64,000 nucleotides of DNA from Arthrobacter_B sp038069765 (GCF_038069765.1 NZ_JBBPFS010000008.1:62001-126000), one strand, 5' to 3'; counted from the stretch's first letter, positions 1 to 8,679 are shown. Numbers and translations: made by a program. The notes: a model not told the origin generated them from the sequence alone.

Positions 1-83
1 CGGCGCCCGAACCCACTCTGGAAACCGGTCTGACCGCGGCACTGGCCGCGATCCGGACCCGGGTCGGCGGAGCAGGGGCCTAG
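1..83 (+). CDS. C-terminal end of an upstream gene (partial)
   Basis: An open frame enters from the left edge and ends at TAG (81-83). The 26 visible residues are Ala/Gly/Arg/Thr-rich and end in RVGGAGA. The stop lies 2 bases before the GTG start of the amidase, so the two are probably co-transcribed. Too little is present to name a family. Confidence 0.5.
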   Translation, partial: APEPTLETGLTAALAAIRTRVGGAGA

Positions 84-85
84 CC

Positions 86-1522
86 GTGGCTCTGTCGGCA
101 TCATCCCGGGAGCTGCAGTCCCTGACCGCTGTGGAACTCACCGCTGCGATCCGCTCCCGGAAGGTCTCGGCCCGCGAAGCCCTGGACGCACATCTGGACC
201 AGATCGCCGAGGTGAACCCGGCCATCAACGCAGTGGTCACGCTCGACCCGGAGGGCGCCCGCGACCGTGCAGCGGCTGCCGACCAGGTCACCGCGTCCGC
301 CGGCGACCACCCGCTGCCGCCGCTGCACGGATTGCCCATGACCCACAAGGACACGCACAACACCAAGGGGATGCGCACCACTCAGGGTTCGCCGCTGTTC
401 CGGGACTTCATACCCGACGCCGATGACCTGATCATCGCGCGGCTGAAGGCAGCCGGGGCGGTGACGACCGGCAAAACCAACGTGCCGGAATTCGCCGCCG
501 GGTCGCACACCTTCAACGAGGTCTTCGGAACCACCACCAACCCCTATGCTCCGGACCTGAGCGCCGGCGGCAGCAGCGGCGGGGCAGCGGCGGCGCTGGC
601 GGCCAGGATCCAAACGGTCAGCGACGGCAGCGACATGGGCGGATCGTTGCGCATACCGGCGTCGTTCTGCAATGTGGTGGGTTTCCGGCCCTCGGCCGGC
701 GTGGTTCCGGCGTGGCCCGTCCGGGACCTGTGGGGCTGGCTGGGCCGCAGCGGGCCAATGGCCCGGGATGTCGCGGACATAGCACTGATGCTGACCGCGG
801 TGGCCGGCCCGCATCCGGCCGAACCGTCAAAGAGTGCGGTCCGGGCCGAGGATTTTGCCCGGCCGCTGGTGCGGGATTTGTCCGGCCTGCGGGTCGGCTG
901 GACGCCGGACTTCGGGCTGGGCGTTCCGGTGGATCGGGAAGTGCTCAAGGTGCTTGAAGCCCAACTGGCAGTGTTTGAGGAACTCGGCGCGAGGGTGGAA
1001 CAGGCCTGCCCTGATCTTCAGGATGCAGACACAGTGTTCAGGAACGTGCGCGCCCTGGAATTCGTCCAGATGCTCGGGGACACGGTGCGGGAGCACCCCG
1101 AGAGCATCAAACCCGAGATCCGCTGGAACGTGGAACAGGGCTGGTCCCTGACCGGACAGGATGTGGTTGACACTGCCGCGGCGCGGACCCGATTGCATCT
1201 GTCGGTTCAGGAATTCTTTGGCCGGTATGACATTCTGCTGGCGCCCGCCGCGCAGGTCCTGCCCTTCGACGCGGAGCTGCGCTATCCAACCAGTATCAAC
1301 GGCGAGGAGCTGACGACATATCTGGACTGGATGCGTTCAGCCTGCCTGATTTCGGCGACGGGGCTGCCCGCATTGTCGATGCCCGCAGGGTTCAGCAGCG
1401 GGGGTTTGCCGGTAGGGCTGCAGATGGTGATGAACCACGGGGAAGATTTTGTCCTGCTGCAGGTGGCACGGGCCTTCGAGCAGGCAACAGGATTTGCCCG
1501 CCGAGCACCGGGAGGAGCGTGA
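86..1522 (+). CDS. Amidase (amidase signature family)
   Basis: A 478-residue amidase-signature hydrolase of usual family length, expected to cleave a carboxamide to acid and ammonia in the cytoplasm. The Ser-cisSer-Lys triad is visible: Lys in MTHKD (about residue 89), the cis-Ser in the GGSSGG stretch (about 161), and the nucleophilic Ser in GSDMGGSLRIPA (about 185). The GTG start at 86 sits 2 bases after the preceding stop behind a GCAGGGGC ribosome site, which suggests an operon. It is not called GatA because no gatB or gatC is adjacent, so the substrate is unknown. A hairpin lies about 70 bases downstream. Confidence 0.88.
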   Translation: MALSASSRELQSLTAVELTAAIRSRKVSAREALDAHLDQIAEVNPAINAVVTLDPEGARDRAAAADQVTASAGDHPLPPLHGLPMTHKDTHNTKGMRTTQGSPLFRDFIPDADDLIIARLKAAGAVTTGKTNVPEFAAGSHTFNEVFGTTTNPYAPDLSAGGSSGGAAAALAARIQTVSDGSDMGGSLRIPASFCNVVGFRPSAGVVPAWPVRDLWGWLGRSGPMARDVADIALMLTAVAGPHPAEPSKSAVRAEDFARPLVRDLSGLRVGWTPDFGLGVPVDREVLKVLEAQLAVFEELGARVEQACPDLQDADTVFRNVRALEFVQMLGDTVREHPESIKPEIRWNVEQGWSLTGQDVVDTAAARTRLHLSVQEFFGRYDILLAPAAQVLPFDAELRYPTSINGEELTTYLDWMRSACLISATGLPALSMPAGFSSGGLPVGLQMVMNHGEDFVLLQVARAFEQATGFARRAPGGA

Positions 1523-1593
1523 ACCGCGAACGGTGCGGGGATGCGGTTGACCGGGTGAAAACCACCCCCTAGCCTTCTTCTGCACTCGCACCG

Positions 1594-1627
1594 GCAGGAG
1601 CTCGGGACTTTTATCCCGGGCTCCTGC
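1594..1627. terminator. Hairpin between convergent genes
   Basis: Arms GCAGGAGCTCGGGA and TCCCGGGCTCCTGC pair over 14 positions with one G-T wobble around the loop CTTTTA. It lies between the amidase (plus) and the convergent gene ending at 1729 (minus), so it could end transcription from either side. There is no strong T-run on either side. Confidence 0.5.
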
Positions 1628-1728
1628 TGCGTCCGCGGCCGGAAGGTGCGCCGGTAGGTGCGCCGCCCAGACGGCTGCCTCGACCGTGGCCCCCACCGCG
1701 CAGGCTGGCGCGATATCTCGTCGCTGCC

Positions 1729-2229
1729 CTAGGTGCGGGCCTGTACAAGGTTGGCGAACGGCAACCGGCCGTGTAGCCCGAGGAACTGTGCGTGATACGC
1801 AGCCAGGGCTGCGTTGAGCTCCTCCGCGGGCAGCTCCTTCCACGCCACGAGAAGGTCCTCCGCATCAGTTAGCTGCCAGATCAACCGGCCGTCCCAGTGT
1901 CCCGGCGGCTTTCCGTTGCCGAAATCCAGGAATTCCGAGATCTGGCGGCGGAGCCCGCGGTTGCCCTTGCTGCCGGCGCCGGCCTTGCCGATGAACAGGA
2001 CGTCCGCGTCGGGAACCCATTCCGCGGAGAGCTCGGTACGCGACAGGGAAGGGTTCTTCTTCTTGAAAACCCCGGCCGTACTGACGGCAAGGAACCGCGG
2101 TTCAAATTCAGCGGGCCGCAGCAGAACAAAGATTCCCTGACGATGCGGAATCCGGTTCACGTCCAAAGACATGATGGGCCGGAAACCGGTAAACCCGTCG
2201 CCGGTGAGTGATTTCTTGTTCAACGGCAT
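1729..2229 (-). CDS. Hypothetical protein, weak GIY-YIG-like resemblance
   Basis: A 166-residue soluble protein with no signal peptide. The start was placed at the ATG at 2229 (MPLNKKSL) because AAGGA lies about 6 bases upstream; an earlier in-frame start would add a His/Pro-rich tail with no ribosome site. The order GIFVLL, then VLFIGKAG, then LRRQISEFL resembles the opening strands and helix of GIY-YIG nucleases, but the canonical GIY and YIG tripeptides are absent and no catalytic Glu could be assigned. The rest (GHWDGRLIWQL, Leu/Ala-rich C-terminus) is unassigned. Divergent from the DUF4190-like gene at 2508. Confidence 0.6.
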   Translation of the reverse strand: MPLNKKSLTGDGFTGFRPIMSLDVNRIPHRQGIFVLLRPAEFEPRFLAVSTAGVFKKKNPSLSRTELSAEWVPDADVLFIGKAGAGSKGNRGLRRQISEFLDFGNGKPPGHWDGRLIWQLTDAEDLLVAWKELPAEELNAALAAYHAQFLGLHGRLPFANLVQART

Positions 2230-2507
2230 TGGATTCCTTGGAGCTGGGGGTGGATGGCGGTGCCTGTGCCGGGACACGCACAGCGAGATTCGCCCCTTCG
2301 ATGGTACCGGCCCGGGCGCAGCCCTCTGCTCCTCCGGTTGGAAGGACCGGGGTCCCGTTTAGGAGGGGCGGAAGTTATCCCCAACTGTTGAGCTGTCTGC
2401 CCGAAGTCAGCCGGTGTCGCTGACAATGAGGAAACGGCGCTGCGACGGCCTTGCAATCACTTCGTTCTGAGGCCGGAAGCCGCGCACACCCACCTCTTGG
2501 GGGAAAC

Positions 2508-2942
2508 ATGGACAACAGGTTCGAATCGGCTTATCCGCAGGATTCACAACAGCCGCAGCCCGGTAATCCGCCGCTGCCTCGACCCCCTGAAATGGCACCT
2601 GCCACTTTTCGGCAGCGGCCGGGTCACGCGCATCCTCCCGGTTACCCGCAGCCGCCGCAGCGGGTGAAGACCGTGAGATGGCTGGCAGCTGGCTCGCTGG
2701 TCGCGGGCGTACTGTGCGTGGTGGATATCGCAGCCCTGGGGTTGGCGCTTGTGGTTGGGCCCGTGGGGATCGCCCTGGCCGTTGCCGCCCTCATTATCGG
2801 AAGGAGGAATATGTCGATGGCCACGGCGGCGGCGATCACCGGACTTGTGCTGTCTGCCGTGACATTCTTCCTTCTCCTCGCCCAGCTGCTGATCTGGATC
2901 CTTTTTCAGGGATGGTATTTCTGGGCCTCGGGCGCAGGGTGA
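2508..2942 (+). CDS. DUF4190-like small membrane protein
   Basis: A 144-residue protein with a Pro/Gln-rich cytoplasmic N-terminus (about 50 residues) and two hydrophobic segments separated by a short basic loop (GRRNMSM), the DUF4190 layout. The ATG at 2508 was chosen because TTGGGGGAAAC precedes it at good spacing. DUF4190 proteins are widespread in actinobacteria with no established biochemical role. It stands alone; the next 300 bases (2943-3241) hold no convincing gene. Confidence 0.7.
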   Translation: MDNRFESAYPQDSQQPQPGNPPLPRPPEMAPATFRQRPGHAHPPGYPQPPQRVKTVRWLAAGSLVAGVLCVVDIAALGLALVVGPVGIALAVAALIIGRRNMSMATAAAITGLVLSAVTFFLLLAQLLIWILFQGWYFWASGAG

Positions 2943-3241
2943 ATCCGAGCCGGTGCCGTCGCCTGAGCCGGAACTGAAGCAGGTCAAGCGTTGGGGGTAC
3001 GGCATTGACCGTGATGTTCCGCCCCGCGCAGTTCTCGGGCCAGAATCAGGGTCAGCGCTTCCACTGCCGCCGGTGACAATCACGCTGCGTGGAGATGAGG
3101 GTGCCATGGGAGCCCCCTTAGGGGAGGGGCCGACGGGAGGCGCCGTCCCGCCTGCGCATATTCTGCCTACCGGATTCCGGTGCGTGTAGGGTGCTCGGGA
3201 TAAGCGGCCAAAGCGCCGTACCACTCGAAGAGGATCCAAAC
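2943..3241. other. Intergenic stretch, no gene seen
   Basis: No open frame here has a ribosome site or recognisable protein. GGAGCCCCCTTAGGGG near 3110 forms a short GC hairpin that may end transcription of the DUF4190-like gene. Promoter elements for the gene at 3242 were not identified with confidence. Confidence 0.4.
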
Positions 3242-3781
3242 ATGTCCGTTCCGGCCGTCCCCGCCGAGCACAGAGCCGACCGGGTTGCAGATGCTTCGCT
3301 TCTGGCAGCGGCTGCCGCAGGGTCGCTGCTGTCGGTGCTCCGGATTGCGGTTCGGGAAATCGGCAGCCCCTTCACGCCGGCCTATCCGGTTTTCCTGCTG
3401 TGGGGTGCCGTCCCTGCTCTCCTGATCCTGGGCGCCTACTTGCTCACCGCGGCGTCCGAGGGCCGCAACGGCATCCGCCGGCAGCGCGGAGCCCTGGCCG
3501 CACTGACCGGGCTGGCGGTGCTTTCCGTTCCCCTGATCGGTTTCGACCTCGTCTTCAGCCCGGTCTACGGTCTGGCCCTGATCGCGCTCGCTCTGCGCAC
3601 CCGGGGGACACTCGCGGCCGCGGCGGGAGTTCTTGCCGTGAGCGTCAGCCTGACGCTTGCCCTGGCCTGGGACACCCTCACCGGGCTGCAGTCCATGGGC
3701 GCAATGCTCCTGGTTGCCGTTGCCAGCGGGATCGCCGCCCTCCGGTGCCGGCGGGAAGCTGTAGGGGTGCTGCTGGCTTAG
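3242..3781 (+). CDS. Hypothetical multi-pass membrane protein
   Basis: A 179-residue protein starting at the ATG at 3242 behind GAGGATCC. After a short hydrophilic start it has four to five hydrophobic segments (around LLAAAAAGSLL, YPVFLLWGAVPALLILGAYLL, AALTGLAVLSVPLIGF, YGLALIALAL, and a C-terminal pair). No catalytic or transport motif was recognised. It appears monocistronic. Confidence 0.65.
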   Translation: MSVPAVPAEHRADRVADASLLAAAAAGSLLSVLRIAVREIGSPFTPAYPVFLLWGAVPALLILGAYLLTAASEGRNGIRRQRGALAALTGLAVLSVPLIGFDLVFSPVYGLALIALALRTRGTLAAAAGVLAVSVSLTLALAWDTLTGLQSMGAMLLVAVASGIAALRCRREAVGVLLA

Positions 3782-3940
3782 CGGTCCCCCGCGGAGGAAC
3801 TAAGCTCCCGGCGCGGTCGAAACCCGCCGTGACCTGCACCGATGCCGGAACCTGAAAGAATGGGAACAACCGGCTGGTCGGCGTGCCCGCCGGACATCCC
3901 TGCCCAGACCGCCTCACGCCCGTGAAATGGAGTTCCACCC

Positions 3941-4336
3941 ATGTCTTCTGCTGATTCCTCCGCCCAGCCCTTCGGTGTTGCCGCCGCGCAGCGGGTTACC
4001 GTTTACGGCGCGCAGGACCGTCCGGAGGTGGCACCGTACCTGCCCGAGCAGGCGCTTGTGGCCGAGCCGGGCGCGCGCATGCCGGCCGACGTCGTCATTC
4101 TGTTTGTCGGGACCGCAGCTGACCTGGCCCATGATCTGACCGGCGCCGCCGCTGCCGTGGAGCCCGGCGGGGTGCTGTGGGTCTGCTTCCCGACTGTGGC
4201 GGCGGAAGGCCAGGAACTCGACATCAACCGGGACACCGTGGCCTCGCTGCTGCAGACCAACAACTGGCAGCCGCTGGCCGATGCAGCCCTGGGGGAGAAG
4301 TGGTCCGCCGTTCGCGGCCAGCCGTCCGGGGAGTAG
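3941..4336 (+). CDS. DUF3052-like hypothetical protein
   Basis: A 131-residue soluble protein. The start has GGAG 8 bases upstream. The centre, DVVILFVGTAADLAHDL followed by VEPGGVLWVCFPT, resembles DUF3052 proteins, where a hydrophobic strand is followed by an acidic helix and an sGGviWl.tPk element. The C-terminal NNWQPL...GEKWSAVR resembles the DUF3052 end. DUF3052 is an actinobacterial family with no proven function. It lies just upstream of hmp in the same orientation but is separated by 166 bases carrying two dyads, so it is probably a separate transcription unit. Confidence 0.6.
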   Translation: MSSADSSAQPFGVAAAQRVTVYGAQDRPEVAPYLPEQALVAEPGARMPADVVILFVGTAADLAHDLTGAAAAVEPGGVLWVCFPTVAAEGQELDINRDTVASLLQTNNWQPLADAALGEKWSAVRGQPSGE

Positions 4337-4349
4337 CGTCCCGCCCAAT

Positions 4350-4366
4350 TTCTACAACACGTAGAA
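4350..4366. promoter_or_regulatory. Dyad upstream of hmp (candidate operator)
   Basis: TTCTAC-N5-GTAGAA is a perfect 6-5-6 inverted repeat 137 bases upstream of the flavohemoglobin start. Flavohemoglobin genes are commonly repressed by nitric-oxide sensors such as NsrR, but this sequence was not matched to a defined consensus, so the regulator is unknown. Confidence 0.4.
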
Positions 4367-4384
4367 CAGAGGGTACTGTGATAT

Positions 4385-4403
4385 CCGGAAACGGGTTTTC
4401 CGG
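4385..4403. promoter_or_regulatory. Second dyad upstream of hmp
   Basis: CCGGAAA-N5-TTTCCGG is a perfect 7-5-7 inverted repeat 99 bases before the hmp start. It could be an operator or a leader hairpin; no T-run follows, so a terminator is unlikely. Confidence 0.4.
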
Positions 4404-4502
4404 TCGCGGTCTCTTTGATGCAGATAATGCGCTGCGGATTCCGAACCTCTTGGGCCTGGGCAATTTCCACGGTCCACGAACAATGCGGCAAAGGAGCCCG
4501 AA

Positions 4503-5708
4503 GTGCTGTCAGATACATCCCGCCCGGTAATTGAGGCAACATTGCCCGTGGTGGGGGAGCATATCGGCGAAATTGCCCGGCGCTTCTACGCGCACATGTT
4601 CAACGAGAAACCGGAACTGCTGGACGGATTGTTTAACCGGGGAAATCAGGCCGGCGGAAAGCAGCAGCTGGCCCTGGCCGGTTCGGTGGCGGCATTCGCC
4701 GGCTACCTGGTCAACAAGCCCGATGAACTGCCGGACCATTTGCTGTCGAGGATTTCCCACAAGCATGTTTCCCTCGGCCTGCGGCCCGAGCAGTATGGGG
4801 TAGTCCACAACCATCTGATGTGGGCCATCGGGGACGTGCTGGGCGAGGCAGTCACCGCCGAGGTGGCTGCTGCGTGGGATGAGGTCTATTGGCTGATGGC
4901 CAACGTCCTCATCAATGCGGAACGGGACCTGTACTCCGCGGCGGACCTGGCTCCCGAGGACGTCTGGCGCACCTGGCGGGTGGTGCGGAAGATCCGCGAG
5001 ACCGACGACGTCGTGACCTTCGTGGTCGAACGCACCGATGACCGGGACGTGCTGCCCTCCCTGCCGGGACAGTACGTTTCGCTGAAAGCGCTGATGCTCG
5101 ACGGCGTCCACCAGCCGCGCCAATACAGCCTTACCCGCGCCGACGACGGCCGGCACCGCCAGTTCTCCGTCAAGCGCGTGCACGGCCAGTCCACCCCGGA
5201 CGGGGAGGTCTCCAACCTGCTGCACTCCACGGTGGAAGTGGGCGATGAGGTGCTGCTCTCGGCTCCGTTCGGTGACGTGGTGCTTCAGTCCAGCGTCCGG
5301 CCGGTGGTTTTCGCCAGTGCCGGCATCGGCATCACACCCATGGCCGGAATGATTTCCCACCTCGCCCAGTCCGCGTCCCTGCGGCAGGTGACCTTGCTGC
5401 ATGCCGACAACTCGGCCGCTTCCTTTGCCCTGCGGGACCAGGTCCAGGCGGATCTGGCCAAGCTGTCCCGGGCCTCGTCCCTCACCTGGTTCCTGGAACC
5501 CTCCGGCGACGCGCAGCCGGACAGCGAGTTCACCGGCTTCATGGACCTGAGCGCAGTGGATCTCCCGGCCGACGCCGAGTACTACCTGTGCGGGCCCCTG
5601 CCGTTCATGCAGGCTGTCCGCAGTTCGCTGATCGCCCGCGGAGTCCCGCCCCGGGACATTCAGTACGAAGTGTTCGGGCCCGACCTCTGGCTCGCCGACT
5701 TCCAGTAG
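4503..5708 (+). CDS. hmp: Flavohemoglobin / nitric oxide dioxygenase
   Basis: A 401-residue protein of standard flavohemoglobin length. It turns nitric oxide plus O2 into nitrate using NAD(P)H, FAD and heme in the cytoplasm. Residues 1-140 are the globin domain (proximal His in ISHKHVSLGLRPEQY, opening segment YAHMF). About residues 155-260 are the FAD domain, with PRQYSLT as the FAD-binding RxYS element. The NAD-binding domain follows, with AGIGITPM and the C-terminal YLCGPLPFM and YEVFGPD motifs. The GTG start is preceded by AAAGGAG at 7 bases. Two upstream dyads suggest nitrosative-stress control. Confidence 0.95.
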   Translation: MLSDTSRPVIEATLPVVGEHIGEIARRFYAHMFNEKPELLDGLFNRGNQAGGKQQLALAGSVAAFAGYLVNKPDELPDHLLSRISHKHVSLGLRPEQYGVVHNHLMWAIGDVLGEAVTAEVAAAWDEVYWLMANVLINAERDLYSAADLAPEDVWRTWRVVRKIRETDDVVTFVVERTDDRDVLPSLPGQYVSLKALMLDGVHQPRQYSLTRADDGRHRQFSVKRVHGQSTPDGEVSNLLHSTVEVGDEVLLSAPFGDVVLQSSVRPVVFASAGIGITPMAGMISHLAQSASLRQVTLLHADNSAASFALRDQVQADLAKLSRASSLTWFLEPSGDAQPDSEFTGFMDLSAVDLPADAEYYLCGPLPFMQAVRSSLIARGVPPRDIQYEVFGPDLWLADFQ

Positions 5709-5739
5709 GAGCTGCCGCGACGGGGAGCGTGCCCAGGGC

Positions 5740-6291
5740 CTACCCCTGCTGCTCCGCCGCCCACTCGGCCACCCGCCGCGCGCTTTCCTCCTCGGACAGA
5801 TCCTCTACCCGGGTCATGACGGACCAGCGCACCCCGAACGGATCACGGATGCTGGCGAACCGGTCACCGCTGACGAAGGTGGCCAGCGGTTCCCGGACCA
5901 CGGCGCCTGCCGCTTCGGCGCGGGCGACGACGTCGTCCACACTGGAGCAGTACAGGCCCATGGAATAGCAGTCACCGTCGCCGGCCGGCGGAGGCGCCAG
6001 GCCGTAGTCGGGATGGGGTTCGCCAAGCTGCAGCCTCCCGGTGCCGAAGTCCAGATCAGCGTGCACGACGACGCCGCCCATCTCCGTCACATCGACCACC
6101 CGGGCACCGAAAACGTCCCGGTAGAACTCGATGGCTTCGCGGGCTCCCGGAACGGCCAGAAACGGTGTGAGACTGGTGGAGCCGTGCGGCAAACCGTTGG
6201 TGGTGTGCGCGCCGGTGACGCCCGCAACGGGCGCGGTACCCTGATCCCGGGCTGCAGACTCTGACGTTGTGGTGTTCTCTGAAGTAGTCAT
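5740..6291 (-). CDS. VOC-family (glyoxalase/bleomycin-resistance-like) protein
   Basis: A 183-residue protein with one VOC module after a Thr/Ser/Ala-rich, probably disordered N-terminal tail of about 35 residues. VOC hallmarks: LTPFLAVPGAREAIEFYRDVFGA at the start of the first beta-alpha-beta unit, LQLGEPHPDYG in the middle, and the closing DPFGVRWSVMTRVEDL strand. VOC proteins use a metal for isomerisation, extradiol cleavage or drug binding; the substrate here cannot be read. Divergent from the AraC regulator at 6380, which may control it. Confidence 0.85.
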   Translation of the reverse strand: MTTSENTTTSESAARDQGTAPVAGVTGAHTTNGLPHGSTSLTPFLAVPGAREAIEFYRDVFGARVVDVTEMGGVVVHADLDFGTGRLQLGEPHPDYGLAPPPAGDGDCYSMGLYCSSVDDVVARAEAAGAVVREPLATFVSGDRFASIRDPFGVRWSVMTRVEDLSEEESARRVAEWAAEQQG

Positions 6292-6379
6292 GGTGTCAGG
6301 CTAGGGAAAAGCCGGCAGCCCGAGCTTGAAGATTCGCGACAAGCACTCCGGATCGCCACCTCCCGGGAAGGAGGAAACC

Positions 6380-7279
6380 GTGGACGAACGAGGCCTGCTC
6401 TATCCGGCACGGCTGCCCGCCTTCCACCGCCTGCTTCCGCCGCACGAGCTGGAAGACCGCGTCCGCTGGTTCTGGATTCCGGAATGGAACCTCGGCGCCG
6501 GCGTCGTCTCGCGGCAGGACATCCTGCCGTTCCCCGCCCTGAACCTCGTCATTGGGCCCGAAGGCATCAGCCTTTCCGGTCCGGCCACCCGCAGTTCACA
6601 CCGGAACCTGCGCGGCAGCGGCTGGGCGGTGGGCGTGCTGCTGCGGCCTGCCGCGGTGCCTGCCTTCACCTCCGATCCGGGCGCCCTGCGCGACGCCGAA
6701 GTTCAGTATTTGGCCCCGGACCTGCACGCTGCCGTCCTCGCCGCGATGGGCTCCGAAACAGGAGAGCAAACCGGCGGCGGCGCCAATGACTCCCACGGGA
6801 ACGGGAACGGGAACGAGAACGAGAACGGGAACGACGACGGCGGAGTCGCCCGCCGCGCCCGCGCCGCCGCCGTCGTCGTGTCCTGGCTCCAGACGAAGAT
6901 TCCCGTTCCGGTGGCCGAAGCCCGGCTGGCCAACCGACTGGAGGACCTGATCCGCACGGATTCGTCGCTGACCCGGGTGGATCAGGCCGCGGATCGGCTG
7001 GGCGTCTCCGTCCGCACCCTGCAGCGGCTGGCCCGGCGCCATGTCGGGCTGCCTCCGCTGGCGATGATTCGCCGCTACCGGTTGCAGGAGGCAGCCGACC
7101 GGCTGCGCTCGGACCCCGGCGCCGTCATTGCAGACGTTGCCGCCGACCTGGGCTACGCAGACCATGCCCACCTCGCCGCAGCCTTCCGTGATGTTCTGGG
7201 CCTGCCGCCGAGCGGCTACCGCCGGGCAGCGGATCCGGGGACCGGGGGAGCCCCGGCCGCCGAGCAAGCCGAGGGGTAG
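6380..7279 (+). CDS. AraC-family transcriptional regulator
   Basis: A 299-residue regulator. The GTG at 6380 (VDERGLLYP) was chosen because GGAAGGAGG lies about 7 bases upstream. The N-terminal 110 residues (PHELEDRVRWFWIPEWNL onward) match the sensor half of AraC proteins with a DUF6597-like domain. The C-terminal 90 residues carry both helix-turn-helix units (VDQAADRLGVSVRTLQRL and VIADVAADLGYADHAHLA) and the closing FRDVLGLPPSGYRR signature. The domains are joined by a low-complexity Asn/Gly/Glu linker encoded by a hexanucleotide repeat. Divergent from the VOC gene, the most likely target. Confidence 0.88.
   Translation: MDERGLLYPARLPAFHRLLPPHELEDRVRWFWIPEWNLGAGVVSRQDILPFPALNLVIGPEGISLSGPATRSSHRNLRGSGWAVGVLLRPAAVPAFTSDPGALRDAEVQYLAPDLHAAVLAAMGSETGEQTGGGANDSHGNGNGNENENGNDDGGVARRARAAAVVVSWLQTKIPVPVAEARLANRLEDLIRTDSSLTRVDQAADRLGVSVRTLQRLARRHVGLPPLAMIRRYRLQEAADRLRSDPGAVIADVAADLGYADHAHLAAAFRDVLGLPPSGYRRAADPGTGGAPAAEQAEG
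6795..6830 (+). repeat. Hexanucleotide tandem repeat in the AraC linker
   Basis: Six contiguous copies of ACGGGA or ACGAGA encode alternating Asn-Gly and Asn-Glu residues in the linker. Each unit is two codons, so slippage would change linker length without shifting frame. Confidence 0.85.
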
Positions 7280-7539
7280 GCAGAGGCCCGGGCCCGCCAA
7301 CAGGACCACGCGCACCCAGGGGCCGTTGCGGTTGCAATTAGGTAACTATGCTTGCCTGCCGCCCTCCGCGGTGGGATTGTTGTCCCCGCCTGCAAATCCG
7401 GGACGGCCGCTCCGTCCCCGGTGGCGCTACAGCGTTGTACCCGTCCGATCCAGCCCAAGCACTACAGCGTGGCCCCGCCTGCACCCCCGCGACGGACGGC
7501 CCAAGACCCAGCAGCAGGCGGATCCTTTTCGAAGGCCCA
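7280..7539. other. Upstream region of the sugar ABC operon
   Basis: 260 bases with no convincing gene. AT-richer sequence near 7335-7350 (GCAATTAGGTAACTATGC) may contain the promoter of the sugar-binding-protein gene, but no clear -35/-10 pair was found. Confidence 0.3.
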
Positions 7540-8661
7540 ATGATGACCCGAATCAAGCATGTTCCGACCCTCTTTCTGACCCTCGGGCTCGCAGCCGGGA
7601 TGTCCGCCTGCGCCCCGGCCGGCTCAAACGATGCCGGCGGCGAAGGCGACGCCGCCGAGTGCAACGTCGGCATTTCCATGCCCACCCGCAGCCTGGAGCG
7701 GTGGATCAACGACGGCGAGGGCCTGGAGGAAAAGCTCGAAGCCAAGGGCTGCAGCGTGGACCTGCAGTACGCCGATGACAAGACCGACCAGCAGATCAGC
7801 CAGATCCAGAACCAGGTTGCCGGCGGGGCGAAGATCCTCGTGGTCGCGGCCATTGACGGCAAAACCCTCGGCCCCACCCTGGAGAGCGCCAAGGAGCAGG
7901 ACGTCACCGTCATTGCCTACGACCGCCTGATCAACGGAACCGATGCGGTGGACTACTACGCCACGTTCGACAACTACAAGGTCGGCCAGCTGCAGGGCGA
8001 GTTCCTCGAAGAGCAGCTCGGACTGGCCGAGGGCAAGGGCCCGTTCAACCTCGAGCCCTTCGCCGGCAGCCCGGATGACAACAACGCGTCCTTCTTCTTC
8101 GGCGGCGCCTGGGACGTGCTGCTTCCCTACGTGGAGAAGGGCCAGCTGGTGGTCCCCTCCGGCAAGTCCCCGGCCAGCAATGACGAATGGACGTCCATCG
8201 GCATCCTCGGCTGGCAGTCCGTGGACGCGCAGGCCGAGATGGACAACCGGCTGCAGTCCTTCTACACCGGCGGTGACAAGGTCGACGTCGTGCTCTCGCC
8301 CAATGACAGCCTGGCGCTGGGCATCGAAGCCTCGCTGGACGGTGCCGGCTACACGCCCGGAACCGACTGGCCGCTCATCACCGGCCAGGATGCCGACGCC
8401 GCCAATGTGAAGGCGCTGCTCACCGACCGCCAGTCGATGACGGTCTGGAAGGACACCCGCGAACTCGGCGCACAGGTTGAAGCCATGATCGATGCGCTCG
8501 TGGCCGGGGAGGATCCCGAGGTCAACGACACCGAAACGTACGACAACGGGGTCAAGGTGGTTCCCACCTACATCCTGGATCCGCTCGTGGTCACCAAGGA
8601 TGACGTGCAGACCACGCTGGTGGACTCGGGCTTCGTCAGCGCCGGCGACGTCGGACTCTAG
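7540..8661 (+). CDS. chvE: Sugar-binding lipoprotein of a multiple-monosaccharide ABC importer (ChvE type)
   Basis: A 373-residue extracytoplasmic binding protein of the ChvE/XylF group. The tandem ATGs at 7540/7543 follow CGAAGG. The signal peptide ends in the lipobox MSAC, so the mature protein should be membrane-anchored. Strong ChvE-like blocks: VGISMPTRSLERWINDG, the QISQIQNQV helix, VVAAIDGKTLGPTL, VIAYDRLI, GSPDDNNASFFF and the C-terminal NDTETYDNGVKVVPTY. It captures aldoses such as xylose, glucose or galactose for MmsA/MmsB. A strong hairpin follows the gene, consistent with more binding protein than ATPase being made. Confidence 0.92.
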   Translation: MMTRIKHVPTLFLTLGLAAGMSACAPAGSNDAGGEGDAAECNVGISMPTRSLERWINDGEGLEEKLEAKGCSVDLQYADDKTDQQISQIQNQVAGGAKILVVAAIDGKTLGPTLESAKEQDVTVIAYDRLINGTDAVDYYATFDNYKVGQLQGEFLEEQLGLAEGKGPFNLEPFAGSPDDNNASFFFGGAWDVLLPYVEKGQLVVPSGKSPASNDEWTSIGILGWQSVDAQAEMDNRLQSFYTGGDKVDVVLSPNDSLALGIEASLDGAGYTPGTDWPLITGQDADAANVKALLTDRQSMTVWKDTRELGAQVEAMIDALVAGEDPEVNDTETYDNGVKVVPTYILDPLVVTKDDVQTTLVDSGFVSAGDVGL

Positions 8662-8679
8662 GCTCACGATCTTCCTTAC

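Noticed and set aside
86..1522. Amidase as GatA of the tRNA amidotransferase
   Set aside because: No gatB or gatC neighbours, and sequence blocks fit general amidases equally well.
2544..3239. A 231-codon minus-strand frame across the DUF4190-like gene
   Set aside because: It overlaps a well-formed two-helix membrane protein and reads as Arg/Gly/Ser-rich antisense.
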